A stretch of DNA of 56,491 nt from Coleofasciculus sp. FACHB-1120 (GCF_014698845.1 NZ_JACJTV010000035.1:1-56491), one strand, 5' to 3'; counted from the first letter of the stretch, positions 16,881 to 26,104 are shown. Translations and numbers: made by a program. The notes: generated by a model not told the origin, from the letters alone.

Positions 16881-17879
16881 TCAGTTTCCCGATTGCAACT
16901 GCTGCACAAAAGAGGGATTAATCAGTTTTTGAATATCTGGTGTAGTGCTTAACCCTCCAGTACGAATATAGAAGTCAGCGTACAATTTGGCGGTATGGTA
17001 CAACGACTTGGTTGTAGAACCGGGAGTAAACGCTTTTAAGTTGTCTTTTAAGGTGTACAACTTGACACCCTCAGTAGAAACTTCTTCGGGTTTGATGGAG
17101 AGCGTTTTCGCAATCAGTGCTTTACTTTCTTCGGGATTTGCCTGCCAATAGTCTTGAGCTTGAAACCAGGCGCGAATAAAAGCTTGAATGTCTTTAGGGC
17201 GATCGCGTACTACTGAGGAGCGAAACACGATTACACTCGAAATTAAGCCGGGTGTATCCTTACTGGTGAATAATACTCGCCCTCCAGATTTGGTAACTTC
17301 AGATAGGTACGGTTCCCACGTATGTCCGGCTTGAATATCCCCGCTCTTAAAACGTGCTGGAATCCCTTCTCCTTCTACGTTGACTAGGGTTACATTATCG
17401 GTAGTCAAACCATGTTTCTGGAGCATTTCGCTCACAAATAATTCTCCTTCGCCTAACCTGACTCCGAGCCGCTTGCCCTTCAACTCAGGGACACTTTTAA
17501 TATCTGGGCGAACTACAATTGAATCCGAACCAGCGGATTCATCAGTTGCCATCGCAATCTGCACATCTGGGTTTTTCCCAATAATGCTCATCAAGCCACC
17601 AACTGTGATGGCGACTCCATCATATTGTCCAGCACTGAATTCAGACACGGATTCGAGAAAGTTTTGGATATAAACGGGTTTGACTTTCACCCCTTGAGCC
17701 GTGAAGAATTCTTTTTCTTGAGCGATCGCTATCGGAAACAGTCCAGGCCAAAGATTGTAGCCGACGGTCAGAGGCTGAGTCTGTTTTTGGGAAGTTACTG
17801 GTGTCGTGCGATTGCAGGCTGCGATTAGCACAATGTTGAGCAAAAAAAGAGACACCAAGCGGAAAAGTCGAGATTTCAT
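16881..17879 (-). CDS. NitT/TauT-type substrate-binding lipoprotein (copy 2)
   Basis: 332 residues, a tandem paralogue of the next gene, very similar over its whole length (VGYNLWPGLFPIAIAQEKEF; GDIQAGHTWEPYLSEVTKSG; IQAFIRAWFQAQDYWQANPE). Lipobox LIAACN. Differences are concentrated in ligand-facing stretches, e.g. MATDESAGSDSIVV against VTDQSAGADVLVV, so the two may recognise different members of one ligand class. First gene of the three-gene operon; 47 bases separate it from copy 1. Confidence 0.85.
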   Translation of the reverse strand: MKSRLFRLVSLFLLNIVLIAACNRTTPVTSQKQTQPLTVGYNLWPGLFPIAIAQEKEFFTAQGVKVKPVYIQNFLESVSEFSAGQYDGVAITVGGLMSIIGKNPDVQIAMATDESAGSDSIVVRPDIKSVPELKGKRLGVRLGEGELFVSEMLQKHGLTTDNVTLVNVEGEGIPARFKSGDIQAGHTWEPYLSEVTKSGGRVLFTSKDTPGLISSVIVFRSSVVRDRPKDIQAFIRAWFQAQDYWQANPEESKALIAKTLSIKPEEVSTEGVKLYTLKDNLKAFTPGSTTKSLYHTAKLYADFYIRTGGLSTTPDIQKLINPSFVQQLQSGN

Positions 17880-18427
17880 AGAAACTAATTTTGTGACTTA
17901 ACTGGGGTTCTGCTGCCTTTTGTTGAAAGGCAGCTTTACAAACGTTCGGTCTCAACTCTGGTACTTTTACTGGCTCAAAGCCTTGTCATCCCTTAGTTTT
18001 TCTCTCGCTAACTCAGGAATTGGGCGATCGCCTAATGATGACCTGCAATAATTAGCGTTTACATCAGTACTCTTCTTAGAATTCCCGATTTTCTTCAGGT
18101 TTTCACCATCTGTTCTATATCTTTAGTGGAGAGTGTGGGAATCAAAGCCGGTCGATTCCTTAGCGCCAAAGAGCCAACAAATGTAAAACACCTGTGCGTT
18201 GCCATTGGATTTGCAAGATTTGACAACGCAACTTGGTATAAGTATTAAATCGGCACCAATCAACTGATTGCTCTTTCCCAGCGCGAACTGACTTTTTCTG
18301 CGCTAGGCTAACCCCTCGCTTCGCTGTTTTCATGCCCAAAGGGCTGTACGCGATCGCAGCCCAGAGGTAAGCGTTTTTTGTCGAGTTGCAAGCAGTCTAT
18401 AGATTTAAAATTCAGGGAGAATGCCCT
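17880..18427. other. 548-bp divergent gap
   Basis: No convincing gene. It contains the promoter for the lipoprotein-kinase operon (leftward) and a rightward promoter candidate at 18220-18248. A short GC-rich stretch (about 18300-18330, CGCTTCGCTG type) looks like a fragment of a dispersed cyanobacterial repeat. Confidence 0.45.
18220..18248 (+). promoter_or_regulatory. sigma-70-type promoter candidate
   Basis: TTGACA at 18220-18225 and TATTAA at 18243-18248 with exactly 17 bases between. It would transcribe the small gene at 18428 with a leader of about 170 bases. Sequence match only. Confidence 0.4.
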
Positions 18428-18634
18428 ATGACCATTTGGGTGAACGAACAGATCGATCCGTCTGGGATGATCCATGCCTGTATTGCCTGTTGTGATGAAG
18501 CGCAGGCGCAAGATTGTCACGAATCCTACCAGCAAAATTTAACCGATTTCCAAAAACAGGCAGGTTGGATCGCCAGATTGCGAACGGTTGATTCTTGGGA
18601 TGAGGTGCCAGTGAATTCCCTGAAGCTGGATTAA
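18428..18634 (+). CDS. small conserved-looking protein of unknown function
   Basis: 68 residues from ATG 18428 (MTIWVNEQIDPSGMIHACIA), with GGGAG 8-12 bases upstream; the frame is open further left but the ribosome site favours this start. The protein is acidic, soluble, and has three cysteines (CIACC and DCHESY). I do not recognise the family. The next gene on the other strand is the K+ channel, whose stop is 35 bases away, so the two converge. Confidence 0.6.
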   Translation: MTIWVNEQIDPSGMIHACIACCDEAQAQDCHESYQQNLTDFQKQAGWIARLRTVDSWDEVPVNSLKLD

Positions 18635-18668
18635 TTCAAGCGATCGCTGGGTAGAAAAACCGATTGGG

Positions 18669-19757
18669 TTAGGTATGCTTGGGCGGACGCAGCTTCCGAG
18701 AATTAATGGGAATCAGGATTTGGCTGAGGATTCGCAGCTGTTCTGCCGTACCCATGCAAATGAGTAAATCGCCCGCCAGTAAATCAGTTTCTCCTGTGGG
18801 ACCCCCGATGAGGGTGCCATCAGCGCGACGAATGGCGAGAACTAAAGCGCCGGATTGCGATCGCAACCGGGCTTCTCTTAAGCTTTGCCCGACAACCGGA
18901 CAAGTTTGGGGATCGATCAGGAACTCTTCCATATAAAAAGCTCGATCGGTTCCCGTGAGGATACCATCCACAAAGTCCATCACCTGGGGTCTAAGCGCTG
19001 CTGCTGCCATGCGCCTGCCGCCGGTAATATAGGGAGAAACCACAGCATCAGCACCGGCGCGTTGCATTTTTTGCACCGCTTCTTCTGTACTTGCCCGCGC
19101 GATCGCTCGAATGGTGGGATTAAGTGTTTTCGCCGAAATCACCGTATAGAGATTTTCCGCATCCGAAGGTAGCGCCGCTACCAAACAAATCGCCCGTTCA
19201 ATCGCTACCCGGTGAAGCGTGTCATCCAGCGTTGCATCGCCTTGCACCGCAATATAACCTAACTTTAGCGCCTCCTCTACCGTCTCCACCTGAGAGTCTA
19301 TCGTCACAAAGGGAATGCCTTCCGCCTTAAACTCTTTGGCAATCTGACGCCCGGTGCGTCCAAATCCACAAAGGATATAGTGTTCGTTTAAAGAATCTAC
19401 CAAACGCCGCCGCTGCCTCAGTCGTCCTCCCTCTTGAAAGTAGCCTTGAATCAGGGCTTCTGTAAACCGATTGACGATGTAACCGATGCTCACCACACCC
19501 GTTAAAATCAGGGTAATTGTAAACAAGCGACCGCGATTACCTAAAGGATTGGTTTCTCCATACCCAACCGTTGCTAGCGTGATCACAGTCATATAGGCGG
19601 CATCTGACCACGACCAACCCTCCACCACCTTGTACCATAAAGTGCCGAGCAGGGCGACACCAGCCAAAGCGATCGCACCGCCAATTAACTCTTTGCGAAG
19701 GCGTTCATATTTTTGCTCAAGTGCTGTCCGATCGTCGCGTACACTGCCTCTACTCAC
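18669..19757 (-). CDS. two-transmembrane potassium channel with RCK (TrkA-N/TrkA-C) domain
   Basis: 362 residues. Two membrane helices (ELIGGAIALAGVALLGTLWY and FTITLILTGVVSIGYIVNRF) flank a pore loop with the K+ filter TVGYGE in YMTVITLATVGYGETNPLG. A cytoplasmic RCK domain follows: Rossmann motif CGFGRTGRQIA, acidic VTIDSQ, then QGDATLDDTLHRVAIERA, and a TrkA-C domain near the end. It is MthK/Kch-like, so a ligand- or nucleotide-gated K+ channel in the inner membrane. It diverges from a separate TrkA-N gene, and a Na+/H+ antiporter follows, suggesting a local cation-homeostasis group. Confidence 0.92.
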   Translation of the reverse strand: MSRGSVRDDRTALEQKYERLRKELIGGAIALAGVALLGTLWYKVVEGWSWSDAAYMTVITLATVGYGETNPLGNRGRLFTITLILTGVVSIGYIVNRFTEALIQGYFQEGGRLRQRRRLVDSLNEHYILCGFGRTGRQIAKEFKAEGIPFVTIDSQVETVEEALKLGYIAVQGDATLDDTLHRVAIERAICLVAALPSDAENLYTVISAKTLNPTIRAIARASTEEAVQKMQRAGADAVVSPYITGGRRMAAAALRPQVMDFVDGILTGTDRAFYMEEFLIDPQTCPVVGQSLREARLRSQSGALVLAIRRADGTLIGGPTGETDLLAGDLLICMGTAEQLRILSQILIPINSRKLRPPKHT

Positions 19758-19781
19758 TTAGTCAAAATTTTTAGAAAAAAA

Positions 19782-19800
19782 TGCGGAGGATATCCTCGCA
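19782..19800. promoter_or_regulatory. palindrome between the divergent K+ channel and TrkA-N genes
   Basis: GAGGATATCCTC (19786-19797) is a perfect 12-base palindrome, extended by TGC/GCA with one unpaired base. It lies 25 bases from one start and about 60 from the other, a fitting place for an operator shared by the two genes. Only the symmetry is seen. Confidence 0.4.
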
Positions 19801-19859
19801 GGATAACCGCTCCCAACTTGTAAAGTGAAGCAGAGAGTGAATATTCTGAGAGAGTCACT

Positions 19860-20537
19860 ATGTTTGTACTCATTGGTGGAGCCGGACTTGTTGGGTTAGA
19901 TTTGGCGCAACGGCTGGTAGAACTGGGGCATACCGTCGCCGTAATTGATATCGATCCGAGTGCCTGCCGTTTTGTCCGCGAACAAGTCGGCGCAATGGCT
20001 TTTGAAGGCAGTGCTGTCAGTACCGAAGTGCTGCTAGAAGCCGGGATTCACAAAGCTGATGCCGTCGCAGCCGTTCTCCGTCATGATGCCTTAAATCTCG
20101 CAATGGTCACGCTTGCTAAACACTACGGCGTTTCCCATATTGTGAGTCGAGTGCGCCACCGCGATTTTGCCGAACCTTTACGCATTGTCGGGGCTTCTCA
20201 TATCATCAGTACCGTTGATTTGGGAGTTTCCACAATGGTGAATGCGATTGAGTATCCGCAAGTAGAATCAATGATGCATTTTGAGCAGGGTCAAATTGAA
20301 GTCTTAAAACTTTCGATTCCTGAAAAGTGCTATGTTGTCGGTCTTACCGTTGCTGAAATCGCTCAGGAACCCCAATTTCCTAAAGGTTCTTTAATTATTG
20401 GTTATCAAGCCCATCCCCACATGGATTTAGAGATTCCCAACGGGAGTACAGTATTAGAGCCAGGAGCAACGATATTAATGGTGACAAAGCCAGGGTCATT
20501 ACATCAAGCCATCGATTTCATCAACGGTTGTGCCTAA
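19860..20537 (+). CDS. TrkA-N (RCK) regulatory protein of a K+ transport system
   Basis: 225 residues. N-terminal Rossmann fold (MFVLIGGAGLVGLDLAQRLV, VAVIDIDPSACRF, EGSAVSTEVLLEAGI) and a C-terminal TrkA-C domain (about 150-220, ending VLEPGATILMVTKPG). Such stand-alone RCK proteins sit on the cytoplasmic face of TrkH/KtrB-type K+ uptake channels and bind NAD(H) or adenine nucleotides. No TrkH/KtrB gene is in the window, so its membrane partner is elsewhere or is one of its neighbours. It overlaps the antiporter gene tail to tail by 4 bases. Confidence 0.88.
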   Translation: MFVLIGGAGLVGLDLAQRLVELGHTVAVIDIDPSACRFVREQVGAMAFEGSAVSTEVLLEAGIHKADAVAAVLRHDALNLAMVTLAKHYGVSHIVSRVRHRDFAEPLRIVGASHIISTVDLGVSTMVNAIEYPQVESMMHFEQGQIEVLKLSIPEKCYVVGLTVAEIAQEPQFPKGSLIIGYQAHPHMDLEIPNGSTVLEPGATILMVTKPGSLHQAIDFINGCA

Positions 20538-22222
20538 TCATCCTCTAGTTTCATCAGTTGTTCATCAATCGTTTTTATACGTCCTTGCACAATTTCCTCA
20601 GAAAGAATTCGCTGCCGGATAGCCTCATTTAGCGCTCCTTTTTCTGCCAAGAGTAATCGTCGTCGAATAGCGTCAAGTTTTGAGCGATCGCCTTCAACTA
20701 ATTGTCCCGGACGACGATTATAAAGATTCCGCAGCGCTTTTTCTGCCCCAGCAACTTGCACCTGATAAACGGCTCGCATTTCTTCATAAACACTTTTTGG
20801 CAAAACCCCTTTTTTCAGGAGACTATCCAATTCATCTTGAGCTGCCTTGGAAGCAATTAACTGAGCTTGCAATTCCTCAATTTGTTGGCGAGAATCTGAG
20901 AAGCGAGAGAGTTGCAACCGGCGAACAAACCAAGGTAAACTTACCCCCTGCCCAACCAGAGATATCAGCACCGAACCAAACACTAAAGCGATCAACTGCT
21001 CTCGTCCTGGTAGTGTTGTGGGTAGACTGAGGGCAAGAGCCATTGAAAGAGAGCCTTTGATATTACCTAAAAACAGGACGTGCTGCCAACGCAATGGAAT
21101 CGGACGGTCAAACCAACGCACCCCAGCCAATAGCGGATATACAGTGAGAACTCGCGCAATTTGGTAAGCCAAAACGGCAAGCAGAACCGCTGGCAAAGTC
21201 CTCCAGAACGTTACCGGATTTATTTCTACACCAATCAGCAGAAAAATAAAGGTATTGACCGCAAAACTGGCATAGTCCCAGAAACTCAACAACGCGATCC
21301 GATCGGAAGCAGACGTGCTGCGAGAAAGCCCAACGTTCCCGAAAATTAGTCCTGCCACAACCACAGCCACAGCACCAGATACGCCTAAAAATTGCCCGAT
21401 TTGAAAGGTTCCTAATGCCACTGCAACGGTTAGCAAGAGACTGCTAAGGGGATCGTGCAAACGAAGAAATACAGGGATGCTTAAGTAGCCCAAGACTAAG
21501 CCGACGAGACTGCCTCCCACGGCAACAAATAACAGTTGTTGGATTCCTTCTAATACGGTGAGCGAACCTGTCGAATACACTGCCAGAATTAGGTTAAATG
21601 AAACGAGGGCAGCGGCATCGTTGAATAGGGTTTCTCCTTCAACGATGGTGGAAAGTCGGGAGGGTACAGGTATCTCCTTAAAGACGGCAATCATGGAAAC
21701 CGTATCAGTGTTTGCGAGAATAACTCCAATTAATAGCGCTGGTATCCAATCTAGCTCCAGTCCAAATTTCAACAGAACGGCAATAATCGCAGAGGAAAGG
21801 ATTGCCCCTGGACCTGCTAAGAGGGCAATTGGTTTAAATGTGCTTCGGAGACGCCTGACATCTGTATTGATGCCAGCTTCAAAGATGAGAATCGGTAGGA
21901 AAAGATTTAACACCAGGATAGGATCGAGTCCAACGCGGCGAGAAAATAGCTCCGTGATTGGTAAACCTGCTAACACTAAACCCGTGACGTAGGGAACGCG
22001 AAGCCGCTGTGTCACCAGGGCAACAACTGTGGCAATCAGTAGGAGAATAATCAGAATCGGGACTAACTCTGCAATGTTTGCTTGAGGCTGTTGGTTTGTT
22101 TGGTTAACATTAGCGAGAATAAATGGCTGCGGAAAGCACCAGCCGGGAGGTTTCGCTAAGGATAAAAGACGCATCATCTGATTTAGTTGATTAGGACAAA
22201 CAAAAATGAGGAGCGATCGCAT
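20534..22222 (-). CDS. Na+/H+ antiporter, CPA1 (NhaP/NHE) type
   Basis: About 562 residues from ATG 22222, which has AGGGAAG 7-8 bases upstream; the frame also has an ATG at 22300 without such a site. Ten or more membrane segments from IAELVPILIILLLIATVVAL onward. The ion-binding helix is in LLIGVILANTDTVSMIAVFK and TIVEGETLFNDAAALVSFNL (the ND pair of the CPA1 electroneutral exchangers). The cytoplasmic tail (about the last 140 residues) is charged and partly coiled-coil (QQIEELQAQLIASKAAQDEL). It exchanges Na+ or Li+ for H+ at the membrane; exact ions are not readable. Confidence 0.9.
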   Translation of the reverse strand: MRSLLIFVCPNQLNQMMRLLSLAKPPGWCFPQPFILANVNQTNQQPQANIAELVPILIILLLIATVVALVTQRLRVPYVTGLVLAGLPITELFSRRVGLDPILVLNLFLPILIFEAGINTDVRRLRSTFKPIALLAGPGAILSSAIIAVLLKFGLELDWIPALLIGVILANTDTVSMIAVFKEIPVPSRLSTIVEGETLFNDAAALVSFNLILAVYSTGSLTVLEGIQQLLFVAVGGSLVGLVLGYLSIPVFLRLHDPLSSLLLTVAVALGTFQIGQFLGVSGAVAVVVAGLIFGNVGLSRSTSASDRIALLSFWDYASFAVNTFIFLLIGVEINPVTFWRTLPAVLLAVLAYQIARVLTVYPLLAGVRWFDRPIPLRWQHVLFLGNIKGSLSMALALSLPTTLPGREQLIALVFGSVLISLVGQGVSLPWFVRRLQLSRFSDSRQQIEELQAQLIASKAAQDELDSLLKKGVLPKSVYEEMRAVYQVQVAGAEKALRNLYNRRPGQLVEGDRSKLDAIRRRLLLAEKGALNEAIRQRILSEEIVQGRIKTIDEQLMKLEDD

Positions 22223-22453
22223 CTGGTACTTCCCTAGAATCACCCTTTTTGGGGAGCCAATTGGATAATGTGCAATGCTAACGGTCAATTGGAGACTCAA
22301 CCCATCGCGTGGACGATGTTAACCGCCTTCACTAATCTTTTGCAAGTAAGCCTGTTTCTGTTTTCTCAGCGTTTATAGTTCCCTTTAAACAGAACTTTTT
22401 GAAAATTCCCTTTAAGATTGCCAAATAAGGATAAAAAATTTCAGGAGTAAGCA

Positions 22454-23731
22454 GTGAGTCTAGAAACTCTGGTTGAAAATCCCGCAATTCCGGCAGAGTC
22501 AGGCGTGTCTGTCCCGTATGACCCAGAAGGCTTTGACGCCTCGGTGATGAGTACCTACGGGCGCTATCCCCTAGCTTTAGAACGGGGTGCGGGTTGCCGC
22601 CTGTGGGATAGCGAGGGGCGCGAATATCTGGACTTTGTTGCCGGAATTGCCACTTGTACCCTCGGACACGCCCACCCAGCTTTGGTGGAAACGGTAACTC
22701 GCCAAATCCAGACGCTGCACCATGTCTCTAACTTGTATTACATCCCGGTGCAAGGGGAATTGGCAAAATGGTTGATCGAGCATTCCTGCGCGGATCGGGC
22801 GTTTTTCTGCAATTCCGGTGCTGAGGCAAACGAAGGGGCAATCAAACTGGCTCGGAAATACGCCCACACGGTCAAAGGGATCGAAAAGCCGATTATTTTG
22901 ACTGCTCACGCCAGCTTCCACGGGCGCACGTTGGCGACGATTACCGCCACAGGCCAACCGAAGTACCAGAAAAATTTTGCCCCGTTGATGCCAGGTTTCT
23001 ATTATGTGCCTTACAACGATATTGGGGCGATCAAGAATGCGATCGCTACCCTCGACGAAGGCGATCAAGGCGTCACCGCAATTATGCTGGAAGCCTTGCA
23101 GGGAGAAGGCGGTGTGCGTCCCGGCGATGTCAAATACTTCCAAGAATTGCGGAAAATCTGCGATGACAACGACATCTTGCTAATTTTAGATGAAGTGCAA
23201 GTTGGCATGGGTCGCAGCGGCAAGTTCTGGGGATACGAGAATTTGGGAATTGAGCCGGATATCTTCACTTCTGCCAAGGGATTAGGCGGCGGCATTCCCA
23301 TCGGTGCAACCTTGTGCAAGAAACATTGCGATGTTTTTCAGCCGGGAGATCATGCCAGCACCTATGGTGGCAATCCCTTTGCCTGTGCGGCTGCGTTAAC
23401 CGTCTGTCAGACGCTAGAACGGGATAATATTCTGCAAAATGTACAAGATCGGGGCGAACAATTACGAGCAGGATTGAGCGCGATCGCATCTAAATATCCC
23501 GACCAAATTAGCGAAGTGCGCGGCTGGGGTTTAATCAACGGGATGGAGTTGAAGGCAGAGATTGAATTAACTTCAGCAGATGTCGTGAAAGCTGCGATCT
23601 CTGACGGCTTATTGCTGGTGCCAGCAGGCCCGAAAGTGATTCGATTTGTGCCGCCGCTGATTGTCTCTGCCGAAGAGGTAGACCAAGCGTTGCAAGCCGT
23701 TGAACGGGCAATGGCAACCGTCACCGCGTAG
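22454..23731 (+). CDS. argD: acetylornithine aminotransferase
   Basis: 425 residues, class III PLP aminotransferase. The start is GTG at 22454 with CAGGAG 8 bases ahead. Seen: YLDFVAGIATCTLGHAHPAL, the PLP phosphate site NSGAEANEGAIKLAR, substrate loop FHGRTLATITATGQPKY, DEVQVGMGRSGKFWGYE and the catalytic lysine in FTSAKGLGGGIPIGA. It converts N-acetylglutamate semialdehyde to N-acetylornithine in arginine synthesis. It stands alone, with no other arg gene next to it. Other class III enzymes (e.g. succinylornithine transaminase) are possible but less likely in a cyanobacterium. Confidence 0.93.
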   Translation: MSLETLVENPAIPAESGVSVPYDPEGFDASVMSTYGRYPLALERGAGCRLWDSEGREYLDFVAGIATCTLGHAHPALVETVTRQIQTLHHVSNLYYIPVQGELAKWLIEHSCADRAFFCNSGAEANEGAIKLARKYAHTVKGIEKPIILTAHASFHGRTLATITATGQPKYQKNFAPLMPGFYYVPYNDIGAIKNAIATLDEGDQGVTAIMLEALQGEGGVRPGDVKYFQELRKICDDNDILLILDEVQVGMGRSGKFWGYENLGIEPDIFTSAKGLGGGIPIGATLCKKHCDVFQPGDHASTYGGNPFACAAALTVCQTLERDNILQNVQDRGEQLRAGLSAIASKYPDQISEVRGWGLINGMELKAEIELTSADVVKAAISDGLLLVPAGPKVIRFVPPLIVSAEEVDQALQAVERAMATVTA

Positions 23732-23802
23732 GGAATCGGAAAGTCATGAGTTATGAGTGTTGAGTTTTGAATTAAGAATGCTAACTCACACTCGTAACTT
23801 TT

Positions 23803-24165
23803 TTAAGCCGCCTCTAGAGGAGCCATTGTCAACCCAGCGCGGCTTAGTTGCTCGTGGTAAAGTTCTGCTTGCTCTTGGGGACCCACCCAAACAATCGCTT
23901 GACCTTCAAAGTGGATTTGATAGGTGTGTTCCCAAGCGAGATCGCTCGTCATGTCAGGGATATATTTCACCAAACACTCGTGAACGTGTTCAAACGTATT
24001 AAAATCGTCGTCCAACACGATCACTTTGTAATTAGGATATAACTTGCGGACAACTTGACTAGATCGTTCAGGAGTCTGAACAGGAGCTTGAATCGGTGCA
24101 GCGGCGGTCGGTAAAGTGATACCGGAGGCGATCGCGCCAACAGCGGCTGAAAGTCTCCTAGTCAT
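23803..24165 (-). CDS. clpS: ATP-dependent Clp protease adaptor ClpS
   Basis: 120 residues. The core (about 45-115) has YKVIVLDDDFNTFEHVHECL and IVWVGPQEQAELYHEQLSRA, the ClpS pattern. The DDD pair and a downstream His would bind the N-terminal residue of N-degron substrates for hand-over to ClpC/ClpA. An N-terminal extension of about 40 residues, rich in Ala, Pro and Thr (TLPTAAAPIQAPVQTPE), is flexible; ClpS N-termini are known to act on the Clp ring. It converges with argD, 71 bases apart. Confidence 0.93.
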   Translation of the reverse strand: MTRRLSAAVGAIASGITLPTAAAPIQAPVQTPERSSQVVRKLYPNYKVIVLDDDFNTFEHVHECLVKYIPDMTSDLAWEHTYQIHFEGQAIVWVGPQEQAELYHEQLSRAGLTMAPLEAA

Positions 24166-24339
24166 AAGGCAGATTGCGAAAAGACCTTAACAAAATTAAT
24201 TTACAAGTATTTTGCTCTATTTTAACAAGCCTAGATCCCCGGAAGTAACAGGTTAAGCCAGAATAATCTTAGTTTCCTGTGACAACCAAGCAAAACCAGG
24301 TGGGATTTTGTGAAAGTTTTGGCGAAATGTCCACAAAAT

Positions 24340-24906
24340 CTAGAAACTCTCTACCAGGAATTGTTCAAAGCGTTGTATAAATCCAACCGCTAGCTGTACC
24401 AGAGGCCATCCGACCAAACAAATCAACGCCGAATTGCGAGTGCTAATATCTAACCCTTGGCGGACTGCTACAATCACAGCCAGCAAACTCCAAACCGCTA
24501 GCACCCGCTCAAGTGGTTGTCCAAACAAAGGAATCAGCGTTAAGAAGTTCAGCACTTGCGGAGCATAGGCAAAGCCAATCGGAATCATCAAATCCCTATA
24601 GGTAACGTGATTTGGTTTTCGCCACTCCCCAATCTTCCAAATGGTAAGCGTCCAGAAATAGTAGCCTCCCACAATGCTCATCCCATCAATCAGAAGCGCC
24701 AGCAGCATTACGGGCAGCGTTGCCAGGTTAATTAATAAAATAACAGCACTACCCAAAGCATGGGACAGTGCTGCTAAAATCACAATAGTTTGGGCAATTC
24801 GATAGGTTTTAGGCGTATTTCGAGCATTTTCATAAAAATTTCCATCTAAAGCAAGTGCATTCCAAAGGGTCGTGCCCAAGCTTACTTTTGATTCCTCGCT
24901 GCTCAC
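24340..24906 (-). CDS. Yip1-family-like membrane protein
   Basis: 188 residues, about five hydrophobic segments (IAQTIVILAALSHALGSAVI, LATLPVMLLALLIDGMSIVG, then two or three more to LICLVGWPLVQLAVGFI). The layout, with an N-terminal soluble stretch and a WTLTIWKIGEWRK middle, resembles bacterial Yip1-like membrane proteins of unknown function. No neighbour suggests a role. Confidence 0.65.
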   Translation of the reverse strand: MSSEESKVSLGTTLWNALALDGNFYENARNTPKTYRIAQTIVILAALSHALGSAVILLINLATLPVMLLALLIDGMSIVGGYYFWTLTIWKIGEWRKPNHVTYRDLMIPIGFAYAPQVLNFLTLIPLFGQPLERVLAVWSLLAVIVAVRQGLDISTRNSALICLVGWPLVQLAVGFIQRFEQFLVESF

Positions 24907-25045
24907 GTTGAATCCTTACTACTCGCGATTGATGACGACTTTGGATAGGATACTGCCTCAGGGAGCCAATCACCAAAAAAATTCACTTCCTGACCAAAAT
25001 TAATTGACGTTAAGACAGTAACAGTAAGCAACTAGATATTCTTGA

Positions 25046-26059
25046 ATGCTGCGATTGATTTGGCGGATACTTGTATGGCTTCGGGGGGGAACCTTGAAGC
25101 TGTTGCTCCTAGCGGTCTTTATACTCATCATCTGGGGTATTACTTCGCCAGTCGGGACTGTCGTCTGGTGGCTGGAACAAGGAGCAGAAACTTTAGGTTT
25201 GAAGAAAAACCAAAGCTCGATCTTGCCACCCAACAATGACTCAAATCCTGACGCCAAATCCTCCCCAATCAATTGTTACATTGTGTTTTTGACAGGAGTA
25301 GGAGATTTTTCTGCCAATGAATTAACACCGGGGGAAGAAGTCTTTTTAGACCGGATTGTTGAGAGTCATCCTAACTGCGTAGCCGTAGGAGATGTTTTCC
25401 CATACTCAGCAGAGAACAAGGGTCTAGGAGGACAGCGCTTATTAAGCCCCGTATGGCACTTTGCGAATCGAAATGGTGGGATGGGAATCGCCAGCGTGCT
25501 GATCAAAATCCGCAATCTCTGGCGATTTGCGATTTCCGCCGATCCTCGCTATGGCTCTATTTATAATCAGGGGATTGCCAATGCCATCATCGAGCGGATG
25601 AATAGTGGGCAGCCCATTTCCCGTAAAGAGAGTAAACCGCTTGACATCATTCTCGTTGGAACGAGTGGTGGTGTACAAGTTGCCTTGGGTGCGGCTCCCT
25701 ATCTTAACCAATGGCTAGATACAAAAATCACTATCGTCTCTGTGGGTGGGGTCTTTAATGGGAGGTCGGGCTTTCAGGCGGCTCGTTTCTATCACCTGCG
25801 AGGGAGTCGAGACTGGGTTGAGGATCTCGGCGGTATTGTCTTCCCCTCTCGGTGGCTGTGGAACGTGAGTTCCCAATTTAATCAAGCTCGTTTGCAAGGG
25901 CATTATTCAGCCCGGAGCAGCGGCTCCCACGCTCACGATGGCCCTGAAGGTTATTTTGGTCTAGAAGTTGCTAAGCCGGAAGACATGACTTATGTAGAGT
26001 TAACCCTCCAAGAGGTGAATAAACTTCCTATTTGGTCGCTAGAGAAGCCAGCAAAGTAG
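25046..26059 (+). CDS. membrane-anchored protein with a serine-hydrolase-like motif
   Basis: 337 residues. One N-terminal membrane segment (LKLLLLAVFILIIWGITSPV, about 16-36) anchors a soluble domain. IILVGTSGGVQVALGAAPYL (about 210-230) has a G-x-S-x-G nucleophile elbow (GTSGG) after a beta strand, as in alpha/beta hydrolases, and a late His-rich turn GSHAHDGPEGYFG could supply the catalytic His. A strand near YIVFLTGVGDFSANEL would start the fold. I do not know the family. The gene converges with an exported FAD protein, and a strong hairpin separates them. Confidence 0.6.
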   Translation: MLRLIWRILVWLRGGTLKLLLLAVFILIIWGITSPVGTVVWWLEQGAETLGLKKNQSSILPPNNDSNPDAKSSPINCYIVFLTGVGDFSANELTPGEEVFLDRIVESHPNCVAVGDVFPYSAENKGLGGQRLLSPVWHFANRNGGMGIASVLIKIRNLWRFAISADPRYGSIYNQGIANAIIERMNSGQPISRKESKPLDIILVGTSGGVQVALGAAPYLNQWLDTKITIVSVGGVFNGRSGFQAARFYHLRGSRDWVEDLGGIVFPSRWLWNVSSQFNQARLQGHYSARSSGSHAHDGPEGYFGLEVAKPEDMTYVELTLQEVNKLPIWSLEKPAK

Positions 26060-26066
26060 TCATTGC

Positions 26067-26104
26067 GAATCGGGAATGGCTATCCAATTAGCCATTCCCG
26101 ATTC
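26067..26104. terminator. 16-bp perfect hairpin between convergent genes
   Basis: GAATCGGGAATGGCTA (26067-26082) pairs exactly with TAGCCATTCCCGATTC (26089-26104) around a 6-base loop. It fills the 52-base space between the stops of the hydrolase-like gene (+) and the FAD protein gene (-), so it probably terminates both transcripts. No long U-run follows on either side. Confidence 0.7.
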
